From JAFECT01 sp035551675 (GTDB lineage Bacteria > Pseudomonadota > Alphaproteobacteria > Caulobacterales > Caulobacteraceae), in contig DASZMV010000003.1 in assembly GCA_035551675.1 (NCBI GenBank), forward strand, positions 62,001 through 126,000: a stretch of DNA of 64,000 nucleotides. The letters run 5' to 3'. Position 1 is the first letter of the stretch. The number at the start of each line of letters is the position of its first letter. The position numbers were made by a program, and so were the translations under genes. Of the stretch, positions 1-8,629 are shown piece after piece. The notes beneath the pieces are model-generated. The model ran no database searches and had not been told where the DNA came from. It worked only from the letters and a program-made list of their open reading frames with translations.

Positions 1-1682
1 AGCATGACCTCCTGCGCCGGGCGGTCCTGCAACAGGATCTTGGCCAGCGGCAGGGCGAACCAGCGTTCGAGGATCTGCGGACCCGCCTTCAGGTCGGCGA
101 TGGTTTCGAACAGCGGCGTGACATGCACCACCGCGCGCGGTTCGGCGCCGCCTTCGAACAGGCCTGCCTGTTTCATCAGAACCAGCGGCTCGAGCATGTC
201 CGACAGCGACGCGGACTTGGAGACGACATAGGCGCCCAGCGCCTCGCGGCCGTAGAGGCGCACGACCTCAGCGGCCGCGTCGAGCACGCCGAGTTCCTTC
301 TGGGTTTCGTCGGAATAGCGCGCGAAAGGCGAACGCAGCGGGCGCGCGTTAGAGAGTTCGTCGAGCAGCAGGGTGACGCGCGCGTCTTCATCGAGCGCGA
401 GATAGTCTTCGCCGACCGACGCCGTCGAGAACAGTTCGGCCAGCACGCGCTCGTGCACGTCGGCGTTCTGGCGCATGTCGACGGCGAGCAGGTGGAAGCC
501 GCAGACGCGCACGATCTGAATCAGGGTCTCCAGCGCGCGGCCGACCAGCCGTTCGCCGCCGTGCTCGACCAGCGAGGCGCGTACGGTTTCCAGGTCGTTG
601 ACGAAAGCCTGCACCGACGGATAGGCGTCTGGCGCCTTGTCGCCTTCCACCAGCAGCGACCGCGTCGCACGCAGCCGCTGCTCCACCCGGTCGAGCGCGC
701 GGCGATAGGGTTCGTCGCTGCGGTGCACCGACTGTTCGTCCGAGGCGTCGGCCAGGAGGTCCAGCGCGGGCGTTGTGGGGATCAGGTGGCTCGACAGGGC
801 GAGATCCACGGCGAGGCCGCGCACCCGCTCCAGATAGACCGGAAAGATCACCCCGGCCTGGCGCGCGAAGGCGTAGTGCAGGGTCTCCGCGTTCACCAGC
901 GGATGGCCGTCGCGGTCGCCGCCGAGCCAGGAGCCCAGCCCCAGGATCGCCGGAACCTGGGTCGCGTCCAGCGCGCGCGACCAGCGCTCATAGAGTTCGA
1001 TCAGCGCGGGAAGAATGGCGCGGTCGACTACCGAAAGGGTGTTGCGGATTTCGTCGTCGACGGTGATGCGTTCGGGACGGTTCAGCCGCGTCTTCCACAG
1101 GAAGGCGATCTCGCGGAACAGTTCGCGGCGCAGGTCCTCGTCCTCGGCGCGGCGCAGGTGATGGCTGCGCAGCGACAGCAGGCGTGCGATCTCCGCCTCG
1201 CGGTCGAGCACGCTCTTGCGCCGCATCTCGGTCGGATGGGCGGTCAAGACCGGCACGATGCGCAGACGCTCGATCGCGGTCTTCACCGCGCCAGAACCCT
1301 CGCCGTCTTCCACCAGCATCGCCACCGCGGCGGGAAGGGTGCGCGGGCGATCCGCGCTCGGCAGGGCTTCGAAGTCGGCGTAGCGGCGGCGCCCCGCCAC
1401 GTCCTCGGCGATGTTGCCGAGCAGCGAACGGCAGGCGAAGGCGCGCGCCAGTTCGATCGCCTGTTCGGCGGACAGGGTCTTGAATTCACCGTCGCCGCCC
1501 TCGCCTTCCCCGGCCGCGATGGCGCGCTGCAGTGCGTCGGCCGGACCGTCACCGTCGAGATAGCGCACCGCCTCGAGGAACAGGTCGTCGAGCAGGCGGA
1601 TGTTGCGCCCGACGTTGCGGTTGGTCACCGGCTCGGCCGGGCGCCCCGTCACGGAACCAGTGGGTGCAGGCGTGGTGGTCAT
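1..1682 (-). CDS. ppc: Phosphoenolpyruvate carboxylase, N-terminal 560 residues (3' end outside window)
   Basis: This enzyme carboxylates PEP with bicarbonate to give oxaloacetate, the anaplerotic feed of the TCA cycle, in the cytoplasm. The ATG at 1682 gives a protein beginning MTTTPAPTGS. The family's catalytic histidine motif LTAHPTE is present, with His149 encoded at 1236-1238. The PEP-site segment SWLGGDRDGHP is encoded near 905-935. The reading frame stays open to base 1, so about 560 of the usual 880-930 residues are seen. The gene is transcribed leftwards and follows the SET-like gene on the same strand, with a 51-bp gap. The opposite strand also carries a long open frame here, but only this frame shows family motifs. 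Confidence 0.95.
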   Translation of the reverse strand, partial: MTTTPAPTGSVTGRPAEPVTNRNVGRNIRLLDDLFLEAVRYLDGDGPADALQRAIAAGEGEGGDGEFKTLSAEQAIELARAFACRSLLGNIAEDVAGRRRYADFEALPSADRPRTLPAAVAMLVEDGEGSGAVKTAIERLRIVPVLTAHPTEMRRKSVLDREAEIARLLSLRSHHLRRAEDEDLRRELFREIAFLWKTRLNRPERITVDDEIRNTLSVVDRAILPALIELYERWSRALDATQVPAILGLGSWLGGDRDGHPLVNAETLHYAFARQAGVIFPVYLERVRGLAVDLALSSHLIPTTPALDLLADASDEQSVHRSDEPYRRALDRVEQRLRATRSLLVEGDKAPDAYPSVQAFVNDLETVRASLVEHGGERLVGRALETLIQIVRVCGFHLLAVDMRQNADVHERVLAELFSTASVGEDYLALDEDARVTLLLDELSNARPLRSPFARYSDETQKELGVLDAAAEVVRLYGREALGAYVVSKSASLSDMLEPLVLMKQAGLFEGGAEPRAVVHVTPLFETIADLKAGPQILERWFALPLAKILLQDRPAQEVM

Positions 1683-1733
1683 GGTTCAGTCGCTCTCCCC
1701 GACGCCGGTCGCTGAGGAAGCGCCAGCCATCGC

Positions 1734-2807
1734 TCAGGGTTCCTCGGCCAGCGCGGTCTCGCGCGTGGCGGCCTCGGCGGCGCCCTCATCGGAGCGATCG
1801 CCCAGCGCGTAGGACAGGGCGTTCAACTGAAAGCGCGCCATGCGGCGAAGCTCGTTCATCAGGTCGCCCGGACGATCCTCGAGCAGGTCCAGCACCTTCA
1901 GATAGCGCAGGCGGTTGTGGTGGGCGACGGTGTCGAAAATCGTCTCCGCGTCGGTCACCCCCGCCTCGCGCATCGCGGCATAGAACTGGGTCTTGGCGAG
2001 CTTGGGATAGGAGCGGTGGCCAAGCAGGACGTGCGACAGCACGGTCGCGCCGTTTTCCTTGGTGACGGCGGGCGGGCGGAATTGGCCGCCTTTCACCGCC
2101 TTGGCGGTCTGGCGATTGACCGCCACCGTGCCGGTCTTGAACCGGAAGGTCAGCGGCAGGCTGTAGGCCGTCACCTCGTCGCTGGCGAATCCCCAGCTGG
2201 TGAAGACGCCCAAGGCATCGGTCACCGCGTAGCGGAAGCGGATCTCGCCGTCGAACACGCCGTCGAGCCTGGCGCCCTCCTTCAGGTCCATAAGCGGACC
2301 GGTGGGTGTATGGTTCACCAGCTCCAACACGGGCATCAGCACCATGTGCTCGCCGCGCTTGATTTTGCGGGTGCCGAGGAAGCGCGATTGGGCGCGGTTC
2401 GCCGCGTCCTTGTCGCCCTCGAAGAAGCCTTCGATCATCAGTTCGGTGTTGACCGCCTGGCGCAGGTTGGCGGGCACCGCGGCCAGGCGCGCGAGGAAGG
2501 ATTCGCAGTCGGCGCGGCCGCCGCCGCCCCAGCCGAAAGCCGCGTGATAGTTGTCGAAGAAGGCGCGCTCGGCGTCGGTGACCTGGGCGTCGGGCTGCAG
2601 CGTCAGACGGCCGCCCTCGAAGATCATCTCATCGACCTTGAACAGCAGGTTCGGCGGCGCGAACAGCTTGACCGGCTGGCCGGCTTTTTTCGGATAGAGA
2701 CCCCGACCGTGGGGACCCGAGCGAATGACCACATTGTCCGCCACGCCGCCCAAGGCGCGGAAGGCGGCCAGCAGTTCGTCCCAGGTCCAAGTTACCGTGT
2801 CGGTCAC
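1734..2807 (-). CDS. SET-domain-like protein (Rubisco LSMT type), possible protein methyltransferase
   Basis: The product is 357 residues if it starts at the GTG at 2807, which has an AAGGTAGG ribosome-binding candidate just upstream. The layout resembles SET proteins of the Rubisco large-subunit methyltransferase type. There is an N-terminal GPHGRGLYPKKAG segment, a central MPVLELVNHTPTG segment like the family's xPxxDxxNH motif, and a following FTSWGFASDEV like the SYG motif. The C-terminal half is helical and charged, like a substrate-binding lobe. If correct, it would transfer methyl groups from SAM to lysines of an unknown protein. The assignment rests on motif resemblance only. The frame remains open upstream to 3266, but that stretch overlaps the divergent pta gene and is not used. 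Confidence 0.6.
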   Translation of the reverse strand: MTDTVTWTWDELLAAFRALGGVADNVVIRSGPHGRGLYPKKAGQPVKLFAPPNLLFKVDEMIFEGGRLTLQPDAQVTDAERAFFDNYHAAFGWGGGGRADCESFLARLAAVPANLRQAVNTELMIEGFFEGDKDAANRAQSRFLGTRKIKRGEHMVLMPVLELVNHTPTGPLMDLKEGARLDGVFDGEIRFRYAVTDALGVFTSWGFASDEVTAYSLPLTFRFKTGTVAVNRQTAKAVKGGQFRPPAVTKENGATVLSHVLLGHRSYPKLAKTQFYAAMREAGVTDAETIFDTVAHHNRLRYLKVLDLLEDRPGDLMNELRRMARFQLNALSYALGDRSDEGAAEAATRETALAEEP

Positions 2808-2879
2808 GGTCCGGCCTACCTTGACAGGCGGCCTCGGCGCAAGCGTGGTCGCAGCACCTTCGACCGGCGAGGAGCCCCC

Positions 2880-3827
2880 ATGGCCGAGACCGCGAGCGGA
2901 CCGACGCTGGAAGCCCTTGTGGCGGGACGAAAAGGCCGTCCCCCCGTGACGACCGGGGTGGTTCATCCCTGCGACGACATCGCCATCCAGGGCGCCTGCC
3001 AGGCGGCGGCGACCGGCCTGATCACACCGGTTCTGATCGGGCCTACGGCGAAGATCCGCGCCGCCGCCGATTCGGCAGGCATCGACATCTCCGCCTATCG
3101 CATCGAGGACGCGCCCCACAGCCACGCCGCCGCCCAGCGCGCGGTGGAAATGGTCAAGGCCGGCGCGCTGGACATGCTGATGAAGGGCTCGCTGCACACT
3201 GACGAACTGATGCATGCGGTGGTCGACCCGGCCACGGGCCTGCGGACCGAGCGGCGGGTGAGCCACGTCTATGTGATGGAGGTTTCCACCTATCCGCGAC
3301 TGCTCCTGATCACCGACGCGGCGATCAACATCGCGCCCGACCTAGAGGCCAAGCGCGACATCACCCAGAACGCCATCGACCTCGCGCAGGCGATCGGCAT
3401 TGCGATGCCCAAGGTCGCGGTGCTGTCGGCGGTGGAGACGGTGTCGTCGAAGCTGAAGTCGACGCTCGACGCGGCGGCGCTGTGCAAGATGGCGGACCGC
3501 GGACAGATCACCGGCGGGATGGTGGAGGGCCCGTTGGCGTTCGACAACGCGATCGATCCCGGCGCAGCGCGCGAAAAGCACTTGTTTTCACCCGTCGCCG
3601 GGGCGGCCGACATCGTCGTCTGTCCCGACCTGGAAGCCGGCAACATGCTGGCGAAGCAGCTGACCTATCTCGCCGGCGCCAGATCCGCCGCCGTGGTGCT
3701 GGGCGCGCGCGTGCCGATCGCGCTTACCAGCCGCGCGGATTCGGTGCCGACGCACGTGGCGTCCTGCGCGCTGGGATCGCTGTTGATCCAGCAGAAGCAC
3801 GATGCGCTGGTCGGGTCGGTCGCCTGA
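2880..3827 (+). CDS. pta: Phosphate acetyltransferase (acetyl/butyryl transferase family)
   Basis: The product is 315 residues, the short single-domain form of phosphotransacetylase, which interconverts acyl-CoA plus phosphate and acyl-phosphate plus CoA. The ATG at 2880 is preceded by a GAGGAG site. Characteristic stretches include HPCDDIAIQGACQAA near the N-terminus, GSLHTDELMHAVV in the middle and the C-terminal VCPDLEAGNMLAKQL. The stop codon abuts the start of ackA, so the two form an operon that makes acetyl phosphate and then ATP plus acetate, or the reverse during acetate assimilation. Family members prefer acetyl-CoA or butyryl-CoA; the sequence alone does not settle which, but acetate kinase next door favours acetyl. 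Confidence 0.9.
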   Translation: MAETASGPTLEALVAGRKGRPPVTTGVVHPCDDIAIQGACQAAATGLITPVLIGPTAKIRAAADSAGIDISAYRIEDAPHSHAAAQRAVEMVKAGALDMLMKGSLHTDELMHAVVDPATGLRTERRVSHVYVMEVSTYPRLLLITDAAINIAPDLEAKRDITQNAIDLAQAIGIAMPKVAVLSAVETVSSKLKSTLDAAALCKMADRGQITGGMVEGPLAFDNAIDPGAAREKHLFSPVAGAADIVVCPDLEAGNMLAKQLTYLAGARSAAVVLGARVPIALTSRADSVPTHVASCALGSLLIQQKHDALVGSVA

Positions 3828-5012
3828 ATGGGCGAGGCGATCCTCGCGCTGAACGCCGGCTCCTCGAGCCTGAAGTTCGCCCTGTTCCGGTTGGGTGACG
3901 GGAGGCCCGTCGCGATCTGCCGCGGCGAGCTGGAAGACGTGAATGGCGCGGGTCATTTTCGGGCGCGCGACGCCGGCGGCGTTTTGCTCGCCGATAAGGC
4001 GGCGCCGGATCCGGTGCGCGACGCCGACGCCGCGCTCGCGTTTCTGCTCGACTGGACCGACAAACATCTCGGCGACGACACGCTTGCCTGCGTGGGTCAC
4101 CGCATTGTCCACGGCGGTCGCGATTTCACAGCCCCGGTCCGCATCGACGACGCGGTGATGCGCGCGCTCGATGCGCTCTGCCCGCTCGCGCCGCTGCACC
4201 AGCCGCACAATCTCGCCGGCGTACGCGCGGTTTCGCGCGCGCGACCGAACCTGATCCAGACCGCGAGCTTCGACACCGCCTTCCACGCGGGCCACGACGC
4301 GATCGTCGCCCGCTTCGCCATTCCGCGCCGGTTCGAGGGCGACGGGGTGCGCCGCTACGGCTTCCACGGCTTGAGCTACGACTACATCAGCCACCGCCTC
4401 GCGGCGCTCGACCCGGCGCTCGCAAGAGGCCGCGTCATCGCCGCCCACCTCGGAAACGGCGCCAGCCTGTGTGCGCTCGCGAACGGCAAGAGCGTCGACA
4501 CCACCATGGGATTCTCCGCGCTGGACGGCCTGGTCATGGGCACGCGCTGCGGCCTGCTCGATCCGGGCGTCCTGCTCTACCTGCAGGACCACGCCGGTCT
4601 CGACAGCAAGGGGGTCAGCGACCTTCTGTACAAACAGTCGGGCCTGCTCGGCGTCTCGGGGATCAGCGGCGACGTCCGCGCCCTGCTCGCCAGCGACAAG
4701 CCCGAAGCCCGCGACGCGCTCGACCTTTTCGCCTTCCGCGCCGCGCGCGAGGCGGCGGCGATGACCGCGACCCTGGGCGGTCTCGACGGCATCGTGTTCT
4801 CCGCCGGCATCGGCGAGAACGCCGCTCCCGTGCGCGCCGCGATCTGTGAACGGTTGGCGTGGCTCGGGGTGAGTTTGGACACGGCGGCGAATGCGAAAGG
4901 CGGCGAGAGCAAAATCAGCACTGCAGACAGCAGCGTCACGGTTTGGATCGTACCGACCGACGAGGAAGCGACCATTGTCCGGGATGCGATCTCCCTATTG
5001 GATTACCAATAA
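3828..5012 (+). CDS. ackA: Acetate kinase
   Basis: The enzyme is 394 residues, normal for the family, and interconverts acetate plus ATP and acetyl phosphate plus ADP in the cytoplasm. The N-terminal LALNAGSSSLKF loop, the GHRIVHGG segment, RYGFHGLSYDYI and the HLGNGASL phosphate-binding motif are all present, as is the GTRCGLLDPG stretch. The start ATG directly follows the pta stop (TGA-ATG), so translation is probably coupled. A short hairpin TATTGG-ATTA-CCAATA overlaps the stop codon (4996-5011) and has no clear T-tract. Confidence 0.97.
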   Translation: MGEAILALNAGSSSLKFALFRLGDGRPVAICRGELEDVNGAGHFRARDAGGVLLADKAAPDPVRDADAALAFLLDWTDKHLGDDTLACVGHRIVHGGRDFTAPVRIDDAVMRALDALCPLAPLHQPHNLAGVRAVSRARPNLIQTASFDTAFHAGHDAIVARFAIPRRFEGDGVRRYGFHGLSYDYISHRLAALDPALARGRVIAAHLGNGASLCALANGKSVDTTMGFSALDGLVMGTRCGLLDPGVLLYLQDHAGLDSKGVSDLLYKQSGLLGVSGISGDVRALLASDKPEARDALDLFAFRAAREAAAMTATLGGLDGIVFSAGIGENAAPVRAAICERLAWLGVSLDTAANAKGGESKISTADSSVTVWIVPTDEEATIVRDAISLLDYQ

Positions 5013-5101
5013 TTGGTGAGGCGGGGGGTGGCCGGCCTCTGCCTTACGCCTGTTACAAAGCCCCGCTAAACCGCTCGGATTCGCCTTTCCCGGGGACCAT
5101 C

Positions 5102-6931
5102 ATGGGCTTGCGCCGCCATCCTCGTCTGTTTGCCGCTGTCGCCGCGCTGGCGCTGACCGCCCTGGTGGGCTGTGGGTTTCATCCCAGGCGGCACAATCTG
5201 ATCATCTTCGTCGCGGACGGCTTGCGCTCGGGGATGGTGACGCCGCAGAACGCGCCGACCATGGCGGCGATCCGCGCCGACGGGGTCGATTTCCACAACT
5301 CGCATGCGCTGTTTCCGACCGTGACCACGGCCAACGCCTCGGCCATCGCGACGGGTCACCGGCTGGGCGACACCGGCGACTTCGCCAACACCATCTTTCC
5401 CGGCGATCCCGTGCTGCCCGCGGTCGCGCCCTCGCACGTGGCCATGTACGAGGACGACGCGACGCTCGGCGACATGAACAAGCGCTATGGCGGCAACTAT
5501 CTGAACGAGACCTCGCTGCTCGAGGCGGCGCGTAAGGCCGGCTATCAGACCGCCGCGGTGGGCAAGCTCGGACCGATATCGATCCAGGACGTCACCGCGC
5601 GCGACGGCAAGTCCACCCTGGTCATCGACGATCTCGCCGGCGCACCCGCGAGCCAGGGCGGCCTGCCGCTGCCGCAATGGGTCAAGGACGCCCTGAAGTC
5701 GGCCGGCCTCGACGCCTCGGCGCCCGATCGCGGCCTGAACGGCGACCCGGGCGATGCGCACCGTGCGGGCGTGCGCCGGCCCAACGACCAGCAGCAGAAC
5801 TGGTTCACCGCCGTGGCGACGCAAATCCTGCTGCCGCGGTTCAAGGACGAGGACAAGCCGTTCGTCATGGTGTTCTGGTCGCTCGATCCCGACGGCACCC
5901 AGCACAACACCGGCGACAGCTTGAACCAGCTGACGCCCGGCATCAACGGACCGACCTCGCTGGCCGGCATCAAGAACGCCGACAACGATCTCGGACGCAT
6001 TCGCAAGGCCGTGCACGACCTGGGCCTGGAAGACTCCACCGACATCGTGGTCACCGCCGACCACGGCTTCTCCACCATCTCGCGGCAAAGCGCGACGAGC
6101 GCGACGGTCAAACGCAGTTGGCAGGATGTGATGCCGCGCTTCCTGCCGCCGGGTTTTTTCGCCATCGACCTGTCGCAAGCGCTGGCTCTGCCGCTGCGTG
6201 ACGCCAACGGTCTCGATATCAATCTGAGCGAGGGTTTTCACCCGGGCAGCGGTAGCGCGCTGATCGGCGAGGACACGGTCCACCCCGACATCGTCATCGG
6301 CGCCAACGGCGGCGCGGACCTTTTGTGGTTTAACGGGCCCGATCCGAAGACGCTGGCGCGGCGCGCGGTGCAGGCGATCACGCAGCAAGACTATGTGGGC
6401 GCGATCTTCGTCGACGATTCGCTGGGGCCGATCCCCGGCGCCCTGCCGATGAGCGCTATCGGCCTGGTCGGTTCGGCGCGCACGCCGCGGCCGTCGATGA
6501 TCGTGAGCTTCAAAAGCTTTTCCACCGGCTGCGCCGATCCCGAGCTGTGCGCCGCCGAAATCGCCGAGACCAGCCTGCAGCAGGGTCAGGGCATCCACGG
6601 CTCGTTCAGCCGCGCCGACACGCACAACTTCATGGCCGCCATCGGTCCCGACTTCCGTCGGCATTACGTCGACCCGGCGCCGGCGTCGAACGCGGACCTG
6701 GCGCCGACGCTGGCCAAGATCTTCGGCTTCGACCTCGGCGGGCACGGCAAACTGGGCGGGCGCGTGTTGAAGGAAGCACGACGCGACGGCGACAAGGCGG
6801 GCGACTTCACCTCGGAAGTGATGGCGTCACAGCCGGCGGCGAACGGCTTCAAGACCGTGCTGCACTACCAGCGCCTGGGCGACCAGCTCTACTACGACTA
6901 CGCGGGGATGCCGGGGCGGGTGGTGGAGTAA
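5102..6931 (+). CDS. Alkaline phosphatase-superfamily lipoprotein (phosphodiesterase/nucleotide pyrophosphatase type)
   Basis: The product is 609 residues. It begins with a hydrophobic signal ending LTALVGC, a lipobox, so it is probably a lipid-anchored envelope protein. The body matches the alkaline phosphatase superfamily: an N-terminal metal motif IFVADGLRSG, a nucleophile region FPTVTTANASAIATGH (second or third Thr), DPDGTQHN, and the late metal motif TADHGFST. These are the features of type I phosphodiesterase/nucleotide pyrophosphatase enzymes, which hydrolyse phosphodiester or pyrophosphate bonds. The substrate is unknown. It lies 89 bp after ackA on the same strand, and its 3' end faces msrA across a hairpin element. 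Confidence 0.85.
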   Translation: MGLRRHPRLFAAVAALALTALVGCGFHPRRHNLIIFVADGLRSGMVTPQNAPTMAAIRADGVDFHNSHALFPTVTTANASAIATGHRLGDTGDFANTIFPGDPVLPAVAPSHVAMYEDDATLGDMNKRYGGNYLNETSLLEAARKAGYQTAAVGKLGPISIQDVTARDGKSTLVIDDLAGAPASQGGLPLPQWVKDALKSAGLDASAPDRGLNGDPGDAHRAGVRRPNDQQQNWFTAVATQILLPRFKDEDKPFVMVFWSLDPDGTQHNTGDSLNQLTPGINGPTSLAGIKNADNDLGRIRKAVHDLGLEDSTDIVVTADHGFSTISRQSATSATVKRSWQDVMPRFLPPGFFAIDLSQALALPLRDANGLDINLSEGFHPGSGSALIGEDTVHPDIVIGANGGADLLWFNGPDPKTLARRAVQAITQQDYVGAIFVDDSLGPIPGALPMSAIGLVGSARTPRPSMIVSFKSFSTGCADPELCAAEIAETSLQQGQGIHGSFSRADTHNFMAAIGPDFRRHYVDPAPASNADLAPTLAKIFGFDLGGHGKLGGRVLKEARRDGDKAGDFTSEVMASQPAANGFKTVLHYQRLGDQLYYDYAGMPGRVVE

Positions 6932-6970
6932 CCGGGTGACGGCGGTGGAATGTTCGCGCGTCGCATAGGT

Positions 6971-7134
6971 GAACACGAAGGCCACGAAGCAAGAGAAGAT
7001 CACGAAGAAGAATAAGGAGGCGGCTTCGCCGCTAATGCGCCGCGCCGGAGGCGCAACCATAGTCCAACCGCTCCGCCAGCAGCTCTTCGCCTTCCTTCTT
7101 CGTGTCCTTTGTGTCCTTCGTGCCCTTCGTGATT
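6971..7134. repeat. Long imperfect inverted repeat with 9-nt-unit arms (element A), convergent junction
   Basis: The left arm (about 6971-7018) is built from CACGAAG-type units. The right arm (about 7086-7134) is its imperfect reverse complement, with units TTCGTGTCC, TTTGTGTCC, TTCGTGCCC at a 9-nt period. Between them are small GC hairpins such as GGCGGCTTCGCCGC at 7020-7033. The element fills most of the 219-bp gap between the convergent phosphatase gene and msrA. It codes for nothing convincing and could act as a bidirectional terminator or an mRNA-end structure. Confidence 0.75.
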
Positions 7135-7150
7135 TCCCCGGCGCCGACGC

Positions 7151-7780
7151 CTACGCTGGCGCCGAGCCCCAGATCCGTTTCAGGTCGCCGTCGCGGCCGC
7201 AGCCGACGCGGTACATGTTGTACTGCACCGGATTCTTGCGCGCGTACTGTTGGTGATAGGCCTCCGCCGGCCAGAAGCGGCGCTCGTCGCGGATCTGGAC
7301 CACGATCTTGCCGTGGAATTTACTCGCGTTCAGCTGGGCCTTCTGCGCCTCGGCGATGCGCTTCTGTTCGGGCGTGCTGACGAAGATTTCGGGATTGTAC
7401 GAGGCGCCGCGATCGCAGGCCTGGCCGTTCGCCTGGGTCGGGATGATAAAATGCCAGTAGCGGTCGAGCAGCTGCGTGTAGCTGATCTTTTTCGGATCGA
7501 AGGTTACCTGCACCGACTCGACGTAGTCGGTCGTCTCGCTCGACACCTCGTCATAGGTGGGACGCGGCTTGGTCCCGCCGTCGTAGCCGGACACCGCCTT
7601 GACCACGCCGGGCGTGTGTTCGAAGTCGCGCTCCATGGTCCAGAAGCAGCCGCCGGCGAACACCGCGGTCTGCAGGCCGGTGGCGCTGAAGGCCATGGGC
7701 GCGGCAAGCAGGACGCTGGCGGCGAGCGCCGCCAGCGGCGCGGCGCGCTTCAGCAAGGATACCGTCGGGAGCTTTTGCAT
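7151..7780 (-). CDS. msrA: Peptide methionine sulfoxide reductase A, exported
   Basis: This 209-residue MsrA reduces methionine-S-sulfoxide in proteins. The catalytic motif is AGGCFW, with Cys45 as nucleophile. The C-terminal VGCGRD segment supplies a likely resolving cysteine. Unlike cytoplasmic MsrA it has a 33-residue N-terminal extension with a basic start and a long hydrophobic stretch ending in an Ala-rich segment, a probable signal peptide, so repair would take place in the periplasm. It follows the DUF1223 thioredoxin-like gene by 10 bp on the same strand, which suggests a shared transcript for envelope redox repair. Confidence 0.95.
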   Translation of the reverse strand: MQKLPTVSLLKRAAPLAALAASVLLAAPMAFSATGLQTAVFAGGCFWTMERDFEHTPGVVKAVSGYDGGTKPRPTYDEVSSETTDYVESVQVTFDPKKISYTQLLDRYWHFIIPTQANGQACDRGASYNPEIFVSTPEQKRIAEAQKAQLNASKFHGKIVVQIRDERRFWPAEAYHQQYARKNPVQYNMYRVGCGRDGDLKRIWGSAPA

Positions 7781-7790
7781 AGGTGTGACC

Positions 7791-8537
7791 TTAGAGGCGA
7801 AGGGCTGAGAGGATGGGGCCGCCGGAGGCTTGCTGCACCAGGATTGCGGACTTCAGACCGGCTTGCGCCGCGGGCAGCGCATAGGTTTGCGCGCCTCCGG
7901 TCCAGCGACCCAGGCGTTGCAGCGTGCGCACCACATTCTTTTCGGGAAGCGTGCGCCCGCCATTTTCGCCGCGTCCGATCGGGACCTGCTGCACGCGCGG
8001 ATCGAAGCGCACCAGCCAGACGTCGGCGCCCGAGCGCGGCGCGGCGCCGGAGCCGACGCTGATCGCGGCGTTGTTCGCGGACAGGGTCGGGCCGCCGGCG
8101 AGCGATTCGCGCGCGATCAGGGCTTCGATCTCGGCGCGATCGATTCCCACGGTGTCGGCGCGACCGTCGACGACGACTTGCGGCGTGAACGGCGCGGGAT
8201 GTTTCAGCGCCCACGCGTACGACTTCTGCCGTTCGGTGAAGGCGGGACGCGCGAAGGTGTCCTTCCACCCGAGCTGGTCCCAGTAGGTCACCGCGAAACT
8301 GAGCGCGAGCACATTGGGCCGCGCCGACAGGGCGAGCACATTGGCGTCGGCCGGCGGACAGGACGAGCAGCCCTGGCTGGTGAACAGCTCGACCACTACC
8401 AGGCGACCCGGATCGGCGGGTGCGGTGCGGCCCATCGAGGGCGCGAGCATCAGCCCGAAGGCGACGACCGCGACCACGGCGGCGACGACTGAGACCAGGA
8501 AGGCTTGAATTCTAAAGCTCTGCCGCATGCGGACCAT
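7791..8537 (-). CDS. DUF1223 thioredoxin-fold protein, membrane-anchored or secreted
   Basis: The product is 248 residues from the ATG at 8537; an ATG nine bases further in (8528) is the alternative. An N-terminal hydrophobic segment of about 25 residues acts as signal or anchor. It is followed by VVVELFTSQGCSSCPPAD, the DUF1223 hallmark with a CxxC redox pair in a thioredoxin-like context. The middle has PFTPQVVVDG, typical of the family. DUF1223 proteins are of unknown substrate and are usually annotated as secreted. Linkage to msrA downstream fits a role in periplasmic thiol or sulfoxide chemistry, which is inference. The frame is open far upstream, but that region is antisense to the SDR gene's coding frame. 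Confidence 0.85.
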   Translation of the reverse strand: MVRMRQSFRIQAFLVSVVAAVVAVVAFGLMLAPSMGRTAPADPGRLVVVELFTSQGCSSCPPADANVLALSARPNVLALSFAVTYWDQLGWKDTFARPAFTERQKSYAWALKHPAPFTPQVVVDGRADTVGIDRAEIEALIARESLAGGPTLSANNAAISVGSGAAPRSGADVWLVRFDPRVQQVPIGRGENGGRTLPEKNVVRTLQRLGRWTGGAQTYALPAAQAGLKSAILVQQASGGPILSALRL

Positions 8538-8629
8538 CGGAGGCCTGGGGACGTCAGGCGTGACCGTTCCTATTTCGGGTGTCGGCCGCGCCGGGGTCAG
8601 GCCGATCACGCGCTCGTGATCGCCGAAGG

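Noticed and set aside
123..1715. Long open frame on the plus strand opposite ppc
   Set aside because: It lacks any recognisable domain and mirrors the ppc coding frame; high GC makes long antisense frames common here.
1917..2879. Upstream extension of the pta frame
   Set aside because: It is antisense to the SET-like gene, and a good start with GAGGAG exists at 2880.
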